Positions 46,031-57,443 are shown, numbered from the stretch's first letter. The stretch is DNA of 64,000 nucleotides from Undaria pinnatifida (GCA_012845835.1 JABAKD010000025.1:9615779-9679778), one strand, 5' to 3'. Numbers and translations are program-made. The notes: generated from the letters alone by a model not told the origin.

Positions 46031-46380
46031 AAGAGTTTTCGGGTCGGACCTCGGGAAAACCAATCCACGTAGCGCAGAAAACGCAGATATTATCTCGAGC
46101 CTGTCCTTCGAAACGGCTGCCTGAGTGTGGAACAGATACACACTTTTAATTAGTATTGACATCAGTAAAATAACCACAGAGAAGTGGTGGTCGGATTGCG
46201 TAAACGAACATCTTCAAAATCACGTTTCGGGTGATACGCTGGGAGCATGTTTGATACTCAGAAACTTCTGCTGCTGCACCCCCACTGTGTGGCACGACGT
46301 GTACGGCAATTCATTAAAAGGAGTTTGCGTTCGGTGGTGTGCAGTTAGTTGAGACAGAGAAACGACGAGCAGTCGTGTCC

Positions 46381-46648
46381 TGTAAGGTTATTGGGCGGGG
46401 ACACAGAGTGCCCCCTGCAGTTCTGCCAATTGAGCAGGTCCTCGGAGAGTACTCACTTTCTCAGCCCTCGTAGTCTTAGCTTAATTCGATTCCACCAGAG
46501 CCCCGGATGGCTTCTGAGATCGGAGGCACGTGCCTCCGATCTATTTTCTGACTATCCCGAGCTTAAAACGCCAACCTTATCATACGAAACCCATTCAAAC
46601 TATCTTAAATACGGATAATTACAGGACTTTCGAGGCTGTATCTTGACA
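46381..46648 (+). repeat. Dispersed element D, uninterrupted copy
   Basis: About 268 bp from 'tgtaaggttattgggcgggg' to 'gctgtatcttgaca'. It contains 'gagcaggtcctcggagagtac', 'ccagagccccggatggcttctg', a perfect 24-bp palindrome (46518-46541) and 'aaaacgccaacctta'. The same blocks bound the satellite at 54267-57553, so this is the undisturbed form. No frame of note. Class unknown; the ends begin TGT/ACA, but I could not confirm terminal inverted repeats. Confidence 0.7.
46518..46541. other. Perfect 24-bp palindrome in element D
   Basis: The 12-base arm GATCGGAGGCAC is followed directly by its reverse complement. In the interrupted copy the same arms occur at 57418-57443 with two extra bases (AC) between them. 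Could be a hairpin tip, a recombination site or a binding site. Confidence 0.9.
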
Positions 46649-47069
46649 CTAGCCCACCGTGATGAACCGCATATGCAGAGTTATGGGAGATTCAAGGAAC
46701 CTCCGGTTCTACGAACTAGATCATGAGTTGAAAATACGGCTCCTCAAAACGCACTCCCACATCTCTCACGGTCTGTCTATGGAGCCAGGAACACGCGAAG
46801 AAAAGGAGTTGGAATGAACGCAGTCCCTACAACAAGGCCAAAGCCACCCGTCATAACCCTGTCACGTACCGCCGGTGTGGCGGGGGGAGGGGGGAGAAAA
46901 GGCTCTAGAACTTGCCGCACACCGCCGGTGTGGCGGGAGGGGGCAGGAAAGGCTCTACGGCAAACCAACCACGGAGAAGTACTGTGGCGAGGCGAGCCCT
47001 CGTCGATATGGAGGGGAACACAGGCGCTAACACAAGGGAGAAGTCGTGCGAACCCCCCCCCGCGGGCCA
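46649..47069. other. Unassigned, includes duplication
   Basis: Apart from the tandem duplication at 46865-46967 and C/G-rich patches (47047-47065), no gene is recognised. Confidence 0.35.
46865..46967. repeat. 51-52-bp tandem duplication
   Basis: 'accgccggtgtggcgggg.ggaggggg' followed by 'aaaggctcta' occurs at 46867 and again at 46918, about 85% alike. Confidence 0.85.
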
Positions 47070-47560
47070 TCAGCATGGTGGGGGGTTAGACGTAGTAACG
47101 ACAAACACCCAGGATGGAAGGTGGCAACACCTACAGCCCCGCGAGGGGAGGACGTGTTTGACCGAGAAAACAAAGTAGAACAAACACAACTCACAAGAAG
47201 ATAAATGATAACACACCGACCAGTACATAGCCCTGTACCACGTTACGCATGAACAGGGTACCGTAATCGCCCCAACCTCTGGACTGAGGAGGACGTCGGG
47301 AGGGCGAAATTTAACAACGACGACAAAATGACAGCCCTGCGCCTCAGATCGCGGCGTTTTACCCGAACCCTGGCCTGGCACTGAGCAGGGGGTTCGGTGG
47401 GGATGAGAGCAATAAAAATGAAAGAACCACCCCAAAACCCGTGGAAGACTCCCAGGACACTGCGAACCACCCAAATACAAAGACTCAAGCCTCATAACCC
47501 CAAAAAATAGAGAGCTATCGAGAAGCGGTGGCCGCTTAAAGGTCAACTGGTCACGGCCGT
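47070..47560 (-). repeat. Possible 3' end or LTR of the Ty3/gypsy relic
   Basis: A minus-strand frame of 158 codons (LFFGVMRLESLYLGG, ITVPCSCVT) lies just downstream, in element orientation, of the chromodomain relic. It is probably the terminal non-coding or LTR part of the element, open by chance. No second LTR copy was found in the window to prove it. Confidence 0.3.
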
Positions 47561-47639
47561 GCCTCGAGACTAATCTACGTTAGGTTGGATTCCCCGAGGA
47601 AACGCACTGGCGATGTAAACCTGCAGGCACCAAGAGCCT

Positions 47640-49740
47640 CATACGGCTCCCGTCAAAGACGTGTAGCGCCCCGGAGGGAAGAAGAGGTTTAATCGGTCCC
47701 GGATCGTCCAGAAAGCGGACCGGATATACATTGTTCTCGGTAGTATTCTCGCTGATATTTCCAAGCCATCAAAACCCATCGTCTCCCTTCTACAGAACAT
47801 GGGCTCCCTTAGGAAGTACCGCGTCGTGGTAGCGACGGAGATAATCATCGCGGGGCACACAGGCGTAGCCCAACGTTGGGAAACGTTCCCTGTTGTTGCG
47901 GGAGAGTTCGTGCTGTGCCGCCCCGATCCGCATTCGGCGGTGGTAGAGGCGGTTGGTTTGGCGGTGCTGGCCCGGCGTTCCGGCCCAATAACGCAAGATG
48001 TGGGAGCGGGAGAGGTAGAGGCCCATTTCCTGCTCCCAGGAAGGTTCGGAGAGCCCCGACCATTGCGCAGTGTATAGCACCGCGATGACGACATCTCGCC
48101 TCCGTACCGACTGATGACCGGTGATTCTGCTCCACCTCCAGCCGTTAGAAGAGAGTCGAAACGTCGTCATGATTGACGTGGTATATGGGGGACGTTTTGG
48201 AAAATTTGATGAGCACGCCTTAGCCCCGCCGATAGGTATTTGGCCATGTCCCCGCTGTCGTGGGGGTTGGCGCAGGGTCTGCAGCGCTTGATGGCCACAC
48301 GCCGACGAGCGTCTGAACCGGCTAGGCCGGAAGGGAGATCCAAATAGAGGAGGTTGCTCCCGACTGGCGAACCGTCCGGGGTTTCGGCGGCGGAGCAGAG
48401 ACCGCCTGCCACGGTCTTACGGCCCCGTCCAGAAAATCGCAAGTTAGCCTTGAGCACCTTGGCGTCGGTGTTCGCCTTCACGCCCTGGGGGATGGAAAAG
48501 AATTGTACACCCACGCCCAACCACCCGTAGCGAAGGTAGGTGCTGGACACAGCGCGTCGGCGAGGGCGGAGTTTCTGCTGTTAACACGAAAAACGGTAAG
48601 GGCGTGGTGTGCGCGGACGAGGTCGTTCGCGCGCTTTCGCCGGTCGGTGGCCAAGTCGCAATTGGCCAGGTGGTCGCTGGCTAGATTCTGGTATCCCACG
48701 ACGCAAGTGCGACAAAAACTGCCGGGGGGCGTCGTGGGAGTGTGCATATTTGGACCGTATTGGGCGCCAGATCGGTCGCCGCGCTGACAGAATTGTTGCA
48801 AGCGAATTCGACATGGGGCGAATGCAACGACCGCAGCCACGATTTGGGACATAGTGTGGTTTACCCGCTCAACGCCTCCGTTACAGTTGGGATGATAGGA
48901 GCTGGTAGCAAGCTTGTGCACACCCAACAGCTGATATGCAGCTTGTGAAAGCTAGGAGCATAATTGCAGTCCGTTGTCCGACAGTATAGTGCGTGGGCAC
49001 CCCCACAAGACGATGTATTGGTTCACCAGGGGATTGGTTGTACCCTCCGCCATGAACTCAGCGGCAGTGACGGAGAACATGTCGGCCCGACGACTGAAGC
49101 GATCGGTGAACAGCAGGATGTAGGTGTTGCCCCGTGGAATACCGAGAGGGGGCTAAAGTAGTCAACACTGACGGCGACACCTGGACCTTCCGGTAAAGGC
49201 ATTGAGATTATTGGCCAGCGGACAGGTAGCCGTGGGATTTTCGGTGCTTGGTACTTCAAGCAGTGGCGAAATCACTACAGGGTGCACACATTAATGCCAA
49301 TCCACCAAAACAACCGCTTCAGCATGCGCAGCGTGCGCATGGTGCCAAGGTGACATAAGGCCGTCGAATGACGAGCTTGCATGATCCAAAGGCGCATGAG
49401 CAGGGGAACGTAGATGCGAACTGGATCGTCGTTTAGCAAGCAAACGTCTCGGCCCACAGAGTTGGGTTTGTCACACCTTCTTGGCGGCAGGTTTGGGTCA
49501 CGGACGAGTAGGACGATGTCGTCGTCGGTTGTATGTAGTTGAACCGTGCCCGCCAGCTCCTGGATATCTGATAGGGAGGGACGCTTGTGCGAGGAGCAGC
49601 ACGCAAAAAAGTCTGGCGGCAGGGCCGGCGGCCGGCCGATAGAGACGTAATGCATCATGGCTTTGCACGTCGGCTCAGCATGCTGCTTTCGCTTCCAATC
49701 GGCATGTGAATAACTCGCTACGGAATCAACGAACTAAAAA
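47640..49740 (-). pseudogene. Ty3/gypsy integrase with chromodomain, decayed
   Basis: Read on the minus strand. An HHCC-like finger region (HSTALCHLGTMRTL, about 49340-49390) is followed by the integrase core with Asp in VSVDYF (49161-49163), Asp in ILSDNG (48976-48978) and Glu in GGVERVNHTM (48868-48870). The last two are 35 residues apart, the D-35-E spacing of retroviral-type integrases. Beyond it is a linker (SAAETPDGSPVG, about 48380), then ITGHQSVR, WSGLSEPSWEQEMGL and HILRYWAG (about 48130-47980), a chromodomain-like C-terminus that in related elements guides integration to chromatin. A stop (LCS-stop, about 48951) and several frameshifts make it inactive. RT is not found upstream. Confidence 0.75.
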
Positions 49741-50860
49741 AAGGTAGCCTCGCCGAAGGCGTCCGACCTTGCATGTGCAGTCGGCGTGAACCGTAAGAGA
49801 GGAGTTCCCGTACAGACTGTGTGTGGTCGCGGTCGGACGATAGTGGCACCGCGCGGACCGGCGAGCCGGCAAGAGCAGGGGCGAGGGGCCCCGCCGGGCC
49901 GAAATCCGTAATCTACAGCGGGGTACATTTCCCGTTGCTGTCGCTGTTCGTCGGCGAGGCGTCGGCGGCGGAGGGGCTGGAGTGCCAAGCAAGGCGGAGA
50001 CGGATACAGCCGAAACAATGATCGCGGCGGGGGCCGTCTCCTGTGTAGAAGTCCTTGATAGATAAGTCGACTGTGCGATGGGCGTCGCTGCAGCCAGAGC
50101 TTCTGCGGAGCCCGTACCGCCCTCGATGAGTGTGTCAAAAACAGAAGCAAAAACTGTGTCAGCGGCAGGCAAAATCGACCCGCGGTCGGTACAGCCTTCG
50201 GTTGTGGCGACGGATGCAGAAAGACGAGCGACGAATCTCCCTGGGGAAGCAAAAAGGCCGTCAACCCTTATACGCGGCTCGTGTATGCGAAAATCGTGAA
50301 ATGCTGTAGAGGTGAGAAGTAGTTCACCCAAGGCAGCATGTTCAGTACGGGGCATGAATCCACCCAAAACAGTGCTTTCGACGAGTGGTTCGAGTCCACC
50401 CAAAGCAGTTTCTTCGGTTTGGGGCACGAGCTCACCTAAGACAGTGCTTTCGGCAAGGGGCGCGAGTCCACCCAAAGCGACCCCTGGGATCGGTGAGGAG
50501 GGAGCGCGCAGCCCGGGCTTCCGGAGTAGGTAGACACCGCTCTCTCTAACGGGGTTGGGTCTTGTCAACCCCACGTGGTTGACGTTTGTCATACCACTGC
50601 GGTTGTACTCCGTAGCAGGCTCTGAAAAACGGACCAGAATAGTCAGCGATGCCGTTGGCGCTACGTTTGCGGTACTCGAGTGTGCAATCGAACGTGGTGA
50701 CGAACTCAAACTACCGCTGGACTCGTGTATTGAGGTTCTTCTTCTGTGTCGTCACCGGAACCCCCCTCTGGTGATTCCCCCCGTCTCGACTCGGGGGATC
50801 TCGAGTGAGCTCTCCCGGCCTCGTGGGCATCCAGGTTGGGGCGCGTGAAAGACCTCAGTC
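49741..50860 (-). pseudogene. gag-like disordered frame
   Basis: A minus frame of 327 codons (49726-50709, opening at TTG) with upstream open sequence. It is Pro/Ser/Ala/Glu-rich and carries two copies of an about 24-residue unit (LGGLAPLAESTVLGELVP, then LGGLEPLVESTVLGGFMP; DNA at 50310-50480). A FTRPNLDAHEAGRAH-like region lies upstream in another frame. It is placed where gag would be relative to the integrase relic, but with no RT between, so an internal deletion is implied. It could instead be an unrelated low-complexity frame. Confidence 0.35.
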
Positions 50861-51149
50861 CGCCCGGAGTAGCTCGATTTTTCACTAGTGGACATGTTGT
50901 TTGTTGTCTGTAGGGAGGGTAGCGGAACGAGGAGGTGTGCGGGAACGTGGCGCGATGGCAACGACGCGTAAAGAAGCTATGGAGAGAGATATAGTTGTTG
51001 TGGTGTCCCTGCTGATAGTAGCGGAATATATGTGCTTCAGCAAACAACAATACATTGGCCTCGACTCCGTCCAGCATCTGTGATGGTAGCAGCCACGTGA
51101 ACTAGCCGTATAAAAGGAGAACACCGGTATGAAGGGTACCATCCACCGA

Positions 51150-51760
51150 AACGGCAACATAAGAGCAGCGCCCAGTCTGAACGTAGGGTATACGGGTAGC
51201 GCCTGCACGAACCGCAATAAAAACAGCCAAAAATGGGCAGCACTGACCCTAACCGCAGTGTAGGGGGTGTAACACAATAAAGGTACGTCGTCACCAATCG
51301 CACTTAAACCGGCAGCATTTAACCTAGGCGGGGGGGTAGCACAGAAAAGCGTCGCCCCTAAGGCCTCCACGCATCGCACCAAAACAGGCAGCATTTAACA
51401 CAGGTGCAGCGTAAGGGGGGGTAGCACAGTAAAGAGTTGCACAAGAAGCTCACGCCCATCGCACCAAAACGGGCAGTATTTACCCCATGAACAGTGTAGG
51501 GGGAAGCATAGTAAAGGGTCGCCTAACACGTCGACGCTCATAGAACCAAAACAGGCAGCATTTAACACAGGTGTAGTGTACAGTGAAGGGTCGCCCAACA
51601 CGCCGACACTCGTCGCACCAAAACAGGCAGGAGTTAACCTACGTGTACTGTAGGGGGGTAGCACAGTGAAGGGTCGTGCCGCCAACCGTGAAAAAATAAA
51701 ACGGGCAGCATCCGCCTCAACAGTAGTGAAGGGGGCGGTGGAACAGTAGAGTGTTGTACA
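51150..51760. repeat. About 80-bp tandem array
   Basis: Seven or eight units begin 'caccaaaac(a/g)ggcag.attta' and continue 'cag.gtag.gtaggggggtagcacagtaaagggtcg'. Starts at about 51228, 51312, 51384, 51467, 51549, 51621 and 51700. Units are 70-85% alike, with small deletions (one lacks about 12 bp). Confidence 0.85.
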
Positions 51761-51825
51761 TGAGCCAATCAGAGGACAAGGTCAGTACAACAGTTGAACG
51801 AAGTAGTCTCCCAACCGACTGCACT

Positions 51826-52320
51826 ACAGGGGTACGGTCGCGCCTACAGTTGTTCTGCTCGCTGCATTACCTTTGCTGTGGCCATAGGTACCGACAATAC
51901 CAACTGCACAAAGATGGGCAGTATACCCCCTGAACAGGGCAATTTCGCCACCGTCCGCACTATAGGGAGGCGGTCGCACCTACAGTAGTGCGGCCCGCTG
52001 TAATATCGTTGCTGTGCCGATAGGTACCAACCGCACGAAGATGGGCAGTATAACCGCCGAAAAAGGCAGTGTTCCCGCCGTCCGTACTATAGGGAGACGA
52101 TCACGCCTACAGTAGTGCCGATTGCTGTAGTATCGCTGCTGTGTTAACAGGTAACGGCGATTTCAACCCCTCCAAGATGGGTAGTATAGCGTCCGAACAA
52201 GGCGGTTTCCCCACAGACCGCACTATAGAGGTGCGGTTGCGCCTACAGTAGTGTTGATTGCTGCAAGATCGCTCCTGTGACCGCGGGTGACGACAACATC
52301 AGCCGCCTTTAAAGGGGTAT
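51826..52320. repeat. About 130-bp tandem array
   Basis: Four units with 'ccgcactatagggag.cggtcgc', 'gcctacagtagtg', 'tgctgtaatatcgctgctgtg' and 'gatgggcagtata', at about 51826, 51955, 52082 and 52220. The 'gggcagtat' string is shared with the 80-bp array, so one may derive from the other. Confidence 0.85.
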
Positions 52321-53583
52321 TACAACACCAAGACCAGCGGTAGAAAAGCTGTGTACGCCCGCAGCCGAATGGAAAGGCTGTTTGCGCCTAATAACCGCAT
52401 CGAACGGGCTGATCAGCGCTGGCACTATTAAAAACTGTAAAGCGCAGTATGTCCGCGAACCGTAGTAAACGCTCTGTAACGGGCAGTAGCTGTTCAAACG
52501 TGTGCAGAGAATATGAAATGCCAGCATAGACCCTAGCAGCATCGTGAAGAGCAGCACATGTACCAACAGCAGCAGAAAGGCAGCATTTGTGCCAAGAGTA
52601 TAGTTCTCAGCGTCTCCGCCAACTGTAAGACGCCTTGCAACGTACTGTATCTGTCGTGACAGCTGCAAAAAAAAAATGCGGCATTAATCCTAGCAGCATT
52701 GTGAAAGGGCAGCACATGTACCGGCAGTAGGAAGACGGCCTAAAAATGCCTGGACAGCTGAAAAAAATTCCGTACCCACACCGACCGCACTATAAAGGGA
52801 CAGTTGCGTTGACAGCAGTGAAGAGTGCCGCACTATCGCAGCTGCTCTCACACAGAAGTGGTATTGGCCCCCGCTTAACCATGAATGGTGGAATATAGGG
52901 GATCGCACAAGCCGACAGCCTTGCCTGAAAAAAACAGCACAGAGTTTCAGCGTTCACTAAAATCACGTTTTAGTCACGGGGGGGCCAAGACAAAAAAACA
53001 TTTCGAATCGAACTTGCAAGGAGCACTCGCACAGCAGCGGAGGGTGTCGGAGCTGCGGTTCTGTAACTGTGGACGCTGGGGCAGTGAAGGGTTGAGCTAC
53101 GTGGTGGATGGGCAGGAGCAAACTAGGCGGCTCGGCTGCTGTACAGTGACTTCTACAGCAGAGAATCCGGCGGTATATGGCATGTATTGAGAGCGAGCCC
53201 ATTGTGCTGCACTGTAGTTGGTAGCGCTGCGAACATGATTATGGTTGAAGCTACGTGACGCCGTCGAACGCTGTTGATCGCGAAAGATCGGAGAGGGGTC
53301 CGGGTTGCGTCGAATTAGTGTAGCTGTGCTGTTTCCAGCAGAAAGGGAGCACAGCAGTTTGTTCGACGCGCAAGACGGATCGACGTATGTACTGAAACCC
53401 ATACGACATCGTGTGTACTGGAACAAATCGTCAAACGAGAAATCCTAAACATTCCACGAGCACTGCCTGTTCTTTCCCAGGGAGGACAACAAGGAAGAGG
53501 CCCCGACATGAGCTCATACAGCACGGTGCCCGTAGTCCAAGGGGGTCCCGCTAAGGTCGGTCTGGCTCCGTCGGCAAAGGTGT
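52321..53583. other. Unassigned, decaying repeat units
   Basis: Strings such as 'cctagcagcattgtga.agggcagcacatgtacc' occur twice (52532 and 52692, about 160 bp apart). A plus frame at 52885-53190 starts ATG and has 101 codons without a domain. Another repeat-like 'gcagcattaa' occurs near 52680. Confidence 0.4.
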
Positions 53584-54063
53584 ATGCAGGCCGATGGGCT
53601 CTCTCAGCAAGCGAAGTCCCCGTCGATTGTTCTTCGAATGGTTGATTCCAGTATGCTTGTCCGTGGAGCGTCGTGCATATGCCTCAGCCCCGAAGCGCAA
53701 AAAAAAAAACCAGGTCGACGGGCGATCGTGGGCTTGTGCTGGCAGCTCCCGGAGATGTGCAGTGCAACATTCTGGCTGAGCGCGGAGCAAACAAGACTGA
53801 TGGGTGGGGCTTGGGCATTTGCGATGCTGAGTGGTTTATGTGACACAGCTGGCGGAGAACTGATGCGATCAAAAGCCAAGACGAGGAGTATTCTCCAAAG
53901 AGCAGCGTCGCCCGCATGTATTTGGAACGTGTCGTCCGTGTGGTACGTGCCCGGCGACCAAGAGGAGGGACCAAACACCGAGACGAGGAGTGTGCTCCAG
54001 AGCGCGGTGTCGTTCGCACGGAGTTGGAAGATGTCGCCCGTGTGGTACGATCCCGGCGACTAA
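53584..54063 (+). CDS. Hypothetical frame with internal repeats, 159 residues
   Basis: ATG frame of 160 codons. The C-terminal half has two units of about 33 residues: TRSILQRAASPACIW..VSSVWYVPGDQEE and TRSVLQSAVSFARSW..MSPVWYDPGD. The units also align at DNA level (53880-53970 and 53981-54070). A looser earlier unit (VLRMVDSSMLVRGAS) may precede. The stop comes directly after the second unit. No family recognised; a minus-strand frame of 183 codons overlaps it. It may simply be a minisatellite that stays in frame. Confidence 0.25.
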   Translation: MQADGLSQQAKSPSIVLRMVDSSMLVRGASCICLSPEAQKKKPGRRAIVGLCWQLPEMCSATFWLSAEQTRLMGGAWAFAMLSGLCDTAGGELMRSKAKTRSILQRAASPACIWNVSSVWYVPGDQEEGPNTETRSVLQSAVSFARSWKMSPVWYDPGD

Positions 54064-54410
54064 CAGGAGGGGCCCCTGCCATCTCACTGCTGTTGTGGTC
54101 GCCGTTGCAGGAGGAAGAGCGCTCCCTCCATTGAAAAGCCACCCCTGAACGGACAGGGGTTGTGGGCTCAGATGGAAAGCAAAAGCAAAATCGCCACGAA
54201 AAAAAATATCGGAGAAATTGGAGGAACGCTACCACAATAGAAAGTCAAGCTTGAGACGACGCTATTTGTAAGGTTGTTGGGCGGGGACACATAGTGCTCC
54301 CTGCAGGTCTGCAAATTGAGCAGGTCTTCGGAGAGTACTGGCATTCTTTGTTTTTACAGTTCTAGCTTGAAGCGATTTCACCAGAGCCCCGGATGGCTTC
54401 TGGGATCGCG

Positions 54411-57400
54411 ATCTCCGGCACTACTTGCGTTTTGCGTGGAAGCTCATGAAAGCTTCCGTGGAAGCTTTCACCGCTTTCATGGAAGCTTCCATGGAATATA
54501 TGGAAGCAATTGAAGCGGTGGAAGCTTCCATAACTTCCATGAAATCTTGTGGAAGCTTCCATGGAAGATGTGGAAGATATGAAAGCTTCCACGGAAGTAA
54601 CTTCCACGGGAGCTTCCACGAAAGCTCCCACGAAAGCTTCCATGGAAGTAACTTCCACAAAAGCGCCCATAGAAGCTTTCATTGAAGTAATGGAATCTTT
54701 CGCGGAAGTTATGAAAGCTTTCATGGAAATAACTTCCGCGGAAGGTTTCATGTAAGCTTCCGTGGAAGTTTCCATGCATGATTTGGGAGATATGAAAGCT
54801 TCCACGAAAGTAACTTCCACGAGAGATTCTACAAAAGCTTCCACGAAAGCTTTCATGGAAGTAACTTTCACGACAGCCTCCATGGAAGCTTCCATAGAAA
54901 TAACTTCCACGGAACATATGGAAGATATGAAGTCTTCCACGGCAGTTACTTCCACCGGAGCTTCCTCGAAAGCTTCCACGAAAGCTTCCATGGAAGTAAC
55001 TTTCACGACAGCCTCCATGGAAGCTCTCATGGAAAAGAAAGAAAACTTTCGTGGAAGTTTTGGAAGCTTTCATGGAAGTAACTTCCACGCAAGTCTTCAT
55101 AGAAGCTTTTGTGGAGGCTTCCATGGAGAATATAGACGATATGAAAGCTTCCACGGAAGTACATTCCACCTAAGCTTTCATGGGAGCTTCCGTAAGCTTC
55201 CGTGTACGCTTCCATGGAAGATATGGAGGATATGAAAGCTTCCGTGGAAGTAATTTTGACGAGAGCTTGCATGAATACTTCCACGACAATTTTCCATCGA
55301 AGTAATGGAAGCTTTCCAGGAAGTGATGGAAGCTTCTATGGAAGTTACATCCATGGAAGCTCAGGTTAAAGGTTAGGGTTAGGGTTAGGGTTAGGGTTAG
55401 GTTGCTTCCGTGGAAGCTTTCGTGGAAGCTTTCATGGAAGCTTCCGTGCAAGCTGTTTCCGTTAAAGTTGCTTCCGTGGAAGCTTCCGAGGAAGCTTCCG
55501 TGGAAGATGCTTCCGCGGGAGCTTTCGTGGGAGCTTCTGTGGAGGTTGTGGAGGTTGCTTCCGTGGAAGCGTCCGTGGTAGTTGCTTCGAGGAAGTCGCT
55601 TCCGTGAAAGCATTTATGAAAGTTTCCGTGAAAGTTGCTTGAGTAGAAGCTTCCGTGGAAGCTTTCATGGAAGATTCCGTGGAACTTGCTTCCGTGAAAT
55701 CTTCCGTGGAACTTGCTTTAGTGGAAATTGCTTCCGTGGAACCTTTGATGGAAGCTTCCGAGGAACTTGCTTCCGTTGAAAGCTCCGTTGAAATCGCTTC
55801 CGTCGAGATTGCTTGTGTTGAAGCTTCCGTAGAAGTTGCTTCCGTTGAAGCTTTCGTGGAATCTTCCGTGCAAGTTGATTCCGTGGAAGCTTCCGTGAAA
55901 GCTTTTATGGTAGCATCAGTGGAAGTTGTTTTCGTGGAAGCTTCCGTGGAAGTTGCTTTCGGGGAAGCTTCCGTGGAAGCTTTCATGGAAGCTTCCGTCA
56001 AAATTTCTTCCGTTCCCGTCGAAATTGCTGCCGTTGAATATTGCGTGGAAATTTCTTCGGTGGAAGCTTGCGTTGAAAATTCTTCGGTGGAAGCTGCCGT
56101 AGAAGTTGCTTCTGTGGAAGCTTTCGTGAAAGAGTCCGTGCAAGTTGGTTTTGTGGAAGCTTTTGTGGAAGCTTTCATGGAAGCTTCCGTGGAAGTTGCT
56201 CATGTGGAATCTTGTGTGGAGAATACTTCCGTGGAAGAATTTTTAGGAGCTTCCGTGGAAGTTGCTTCCGTGGAAGCTTCCTTGGAAGCTTTCATGGAAG
56301 CTTCCGTTGAACTTGCTTCCGTGGAAGCTTCCGTAGAGGTTGCTTTCGTGGAAATTGTTTCCGTGGAGGTTTCCGTGGAGGTTGCTTCCGTGGAAGGTTC
56401 CGTGAATGTTTCTTCGAGGAAGTTGCTTCCGTGAAAGCTTTTATGGAAGCTTCCGTGGAAGTTACTTCCGGGAAAGCTTCCGTCAAAGTTGCTTCCGTGG
56501 AACCTTTTGTAGACGCTTTCGTGCAAGTTGCGTCCGTGGAAGCTTCTGTGGAAGTTTTCATGGAAGCTTCCGTGGAACTTGATTCCGTGGAATCTTCCGT
56601 GGATGTTGCTTCTGCGGAAACGTTCATGGAAGCTCCCGTGGAAGTTGATTCCATGGAAGCTTCCGTGGAAGTTGATTTCGTAGAAATTGCTTTCCTCGGC
56701 TTCCTCGGAAGCTTTCGTGGAAGCTCCCGTGAACGTTGTGGAGGTTGTTTCGGTGGAAGCTTCCGTGGGTATTGCTTCGAGGAAGGTGCTTCTGTTAAAG
56801 CTTTTATGGAAGCTTCCGCGGAATTACTTCCGTGGAAGCTTCCGTGGAATCGTTCATAGAAGCTTCCGTGGAAAATTTTTCCGTGGAAGCTTCCGTGGAA
56901 GTTGCTTCCGTGTAATCTTCCGTGGAAGTTGCTTCCATGGAAGCTTCCGTGTAAGTTGCTTCCGTGTGAGTTGCTCCCGTGGAACCTTTCATGGAAGCTT
57001 CCGTGGAACTTGCTTCCGCGGAAGCTGTCGTTGAAGTCGCTTCCGTCAAATTGCTTTCGTGGAAGCTTCCGTGGAAATTTCTTCCGTTGAAGCTTTCGTG
57101 GAAGTTTCCGTGCAAGTTGATTCCGTGGAAGCTTCCGTGCAAATTGCTTCAGTGGAAGCTTCCGTGGAAGCTTTCATGGAGGCTTCCGTGGATGTTGCTT
57201 CCGTGGATGCTTCCGTGGAAGCTTTTATGGAAGCTTCCATCGCTTCTATGGAAGCTTCCACTCTTCCATGGAAGCTTCCATTGCTTCCATTAAAGCTGCC
57301 ATGGAAGCGATGGAAGCTACCGTGGAAGTCGTGGAAGCTTTCATGAAAGCCATTGAAGCTTCCATGGAAGCTTTCACGAGCTCCCACCAAAAACGCAGAT

Positions 57401-57415
57401 AGTGCAGGTGGCCCT
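54411..57415. repeat. AAGCTTCC-rich satellite, two divergent arms
   Basis: About 3 kb built from 6-18-bp variants of 'gtggaagcttcc', each containing AAGCTT or GGAAG/CTTCC palindromes. The left arm (54425-55362) is open on the minus strand (VEVTSMEAFVEAF pattern). The right arm (55403-57380) is open on the plus strand (VEVASVEAFVE pattern). The two arms are therefore inverted relative to each other. The outermost about 45 bp ('atctccggcactacttgcg' left; reverse complement of 'cgcagatagtgcaggtggccctgagat' right) also form an imperfect terminal inverted repeat. The frames of up to 259 codons are repeat-generated and not counted as genes. Confidence 0.8.
55364..55403 (+). repeat. Interstitial telomeric tract (TTAGGG)n
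   Basis: After 'ggttaaagg' at 55364 come four TTAGGG units and one TTAGG (55373-55401). The G-rich strand is the plus strand. It sits at the point where the two satellite arms change orientation. Confidence 0.95.
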
Positions 57416-57417
57416 GA

Positions 57418-57443
57418 GATCGGAGGCACACGTGCCTCCGATC
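57418..57443. other. Palindrome of element D with 2-base centre
   Basis: The arm GATCGGAGGCAC, then AC, then its reverse complement. It is the counterpart of 46518-46541. Its presence right of the satellite shows that the insertion lies at the left foot of this palindrome. Confidence 0.85.

Noticed and set aside
50383-50405. Pol III B-box-like GGTTCGAGTCC
   Set aside because: It belongs to the internal repeat of the gag-like frame; no A-box or cloverleaf nearby.
49726-50709. Intact protein-coding gene of 327 residues
   Set aside because: Opens at TTG, is compositionally biased, and sits next to a retroelement relic; kept only as a gag-like pseudogene.
55655-56434. 259-codon plus-strand ORF, and 222-238-codon ORFs on the other strand
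   Set aside because: They come from the AAGCTTCC satellite, which lacks stops in several frames; nothing but the repeat is encoded.
54584-57380. CRISPR-like regular repeats
   Set aside because: Units are contiguous and variable, without unique spacers; eukaryotic satellite.
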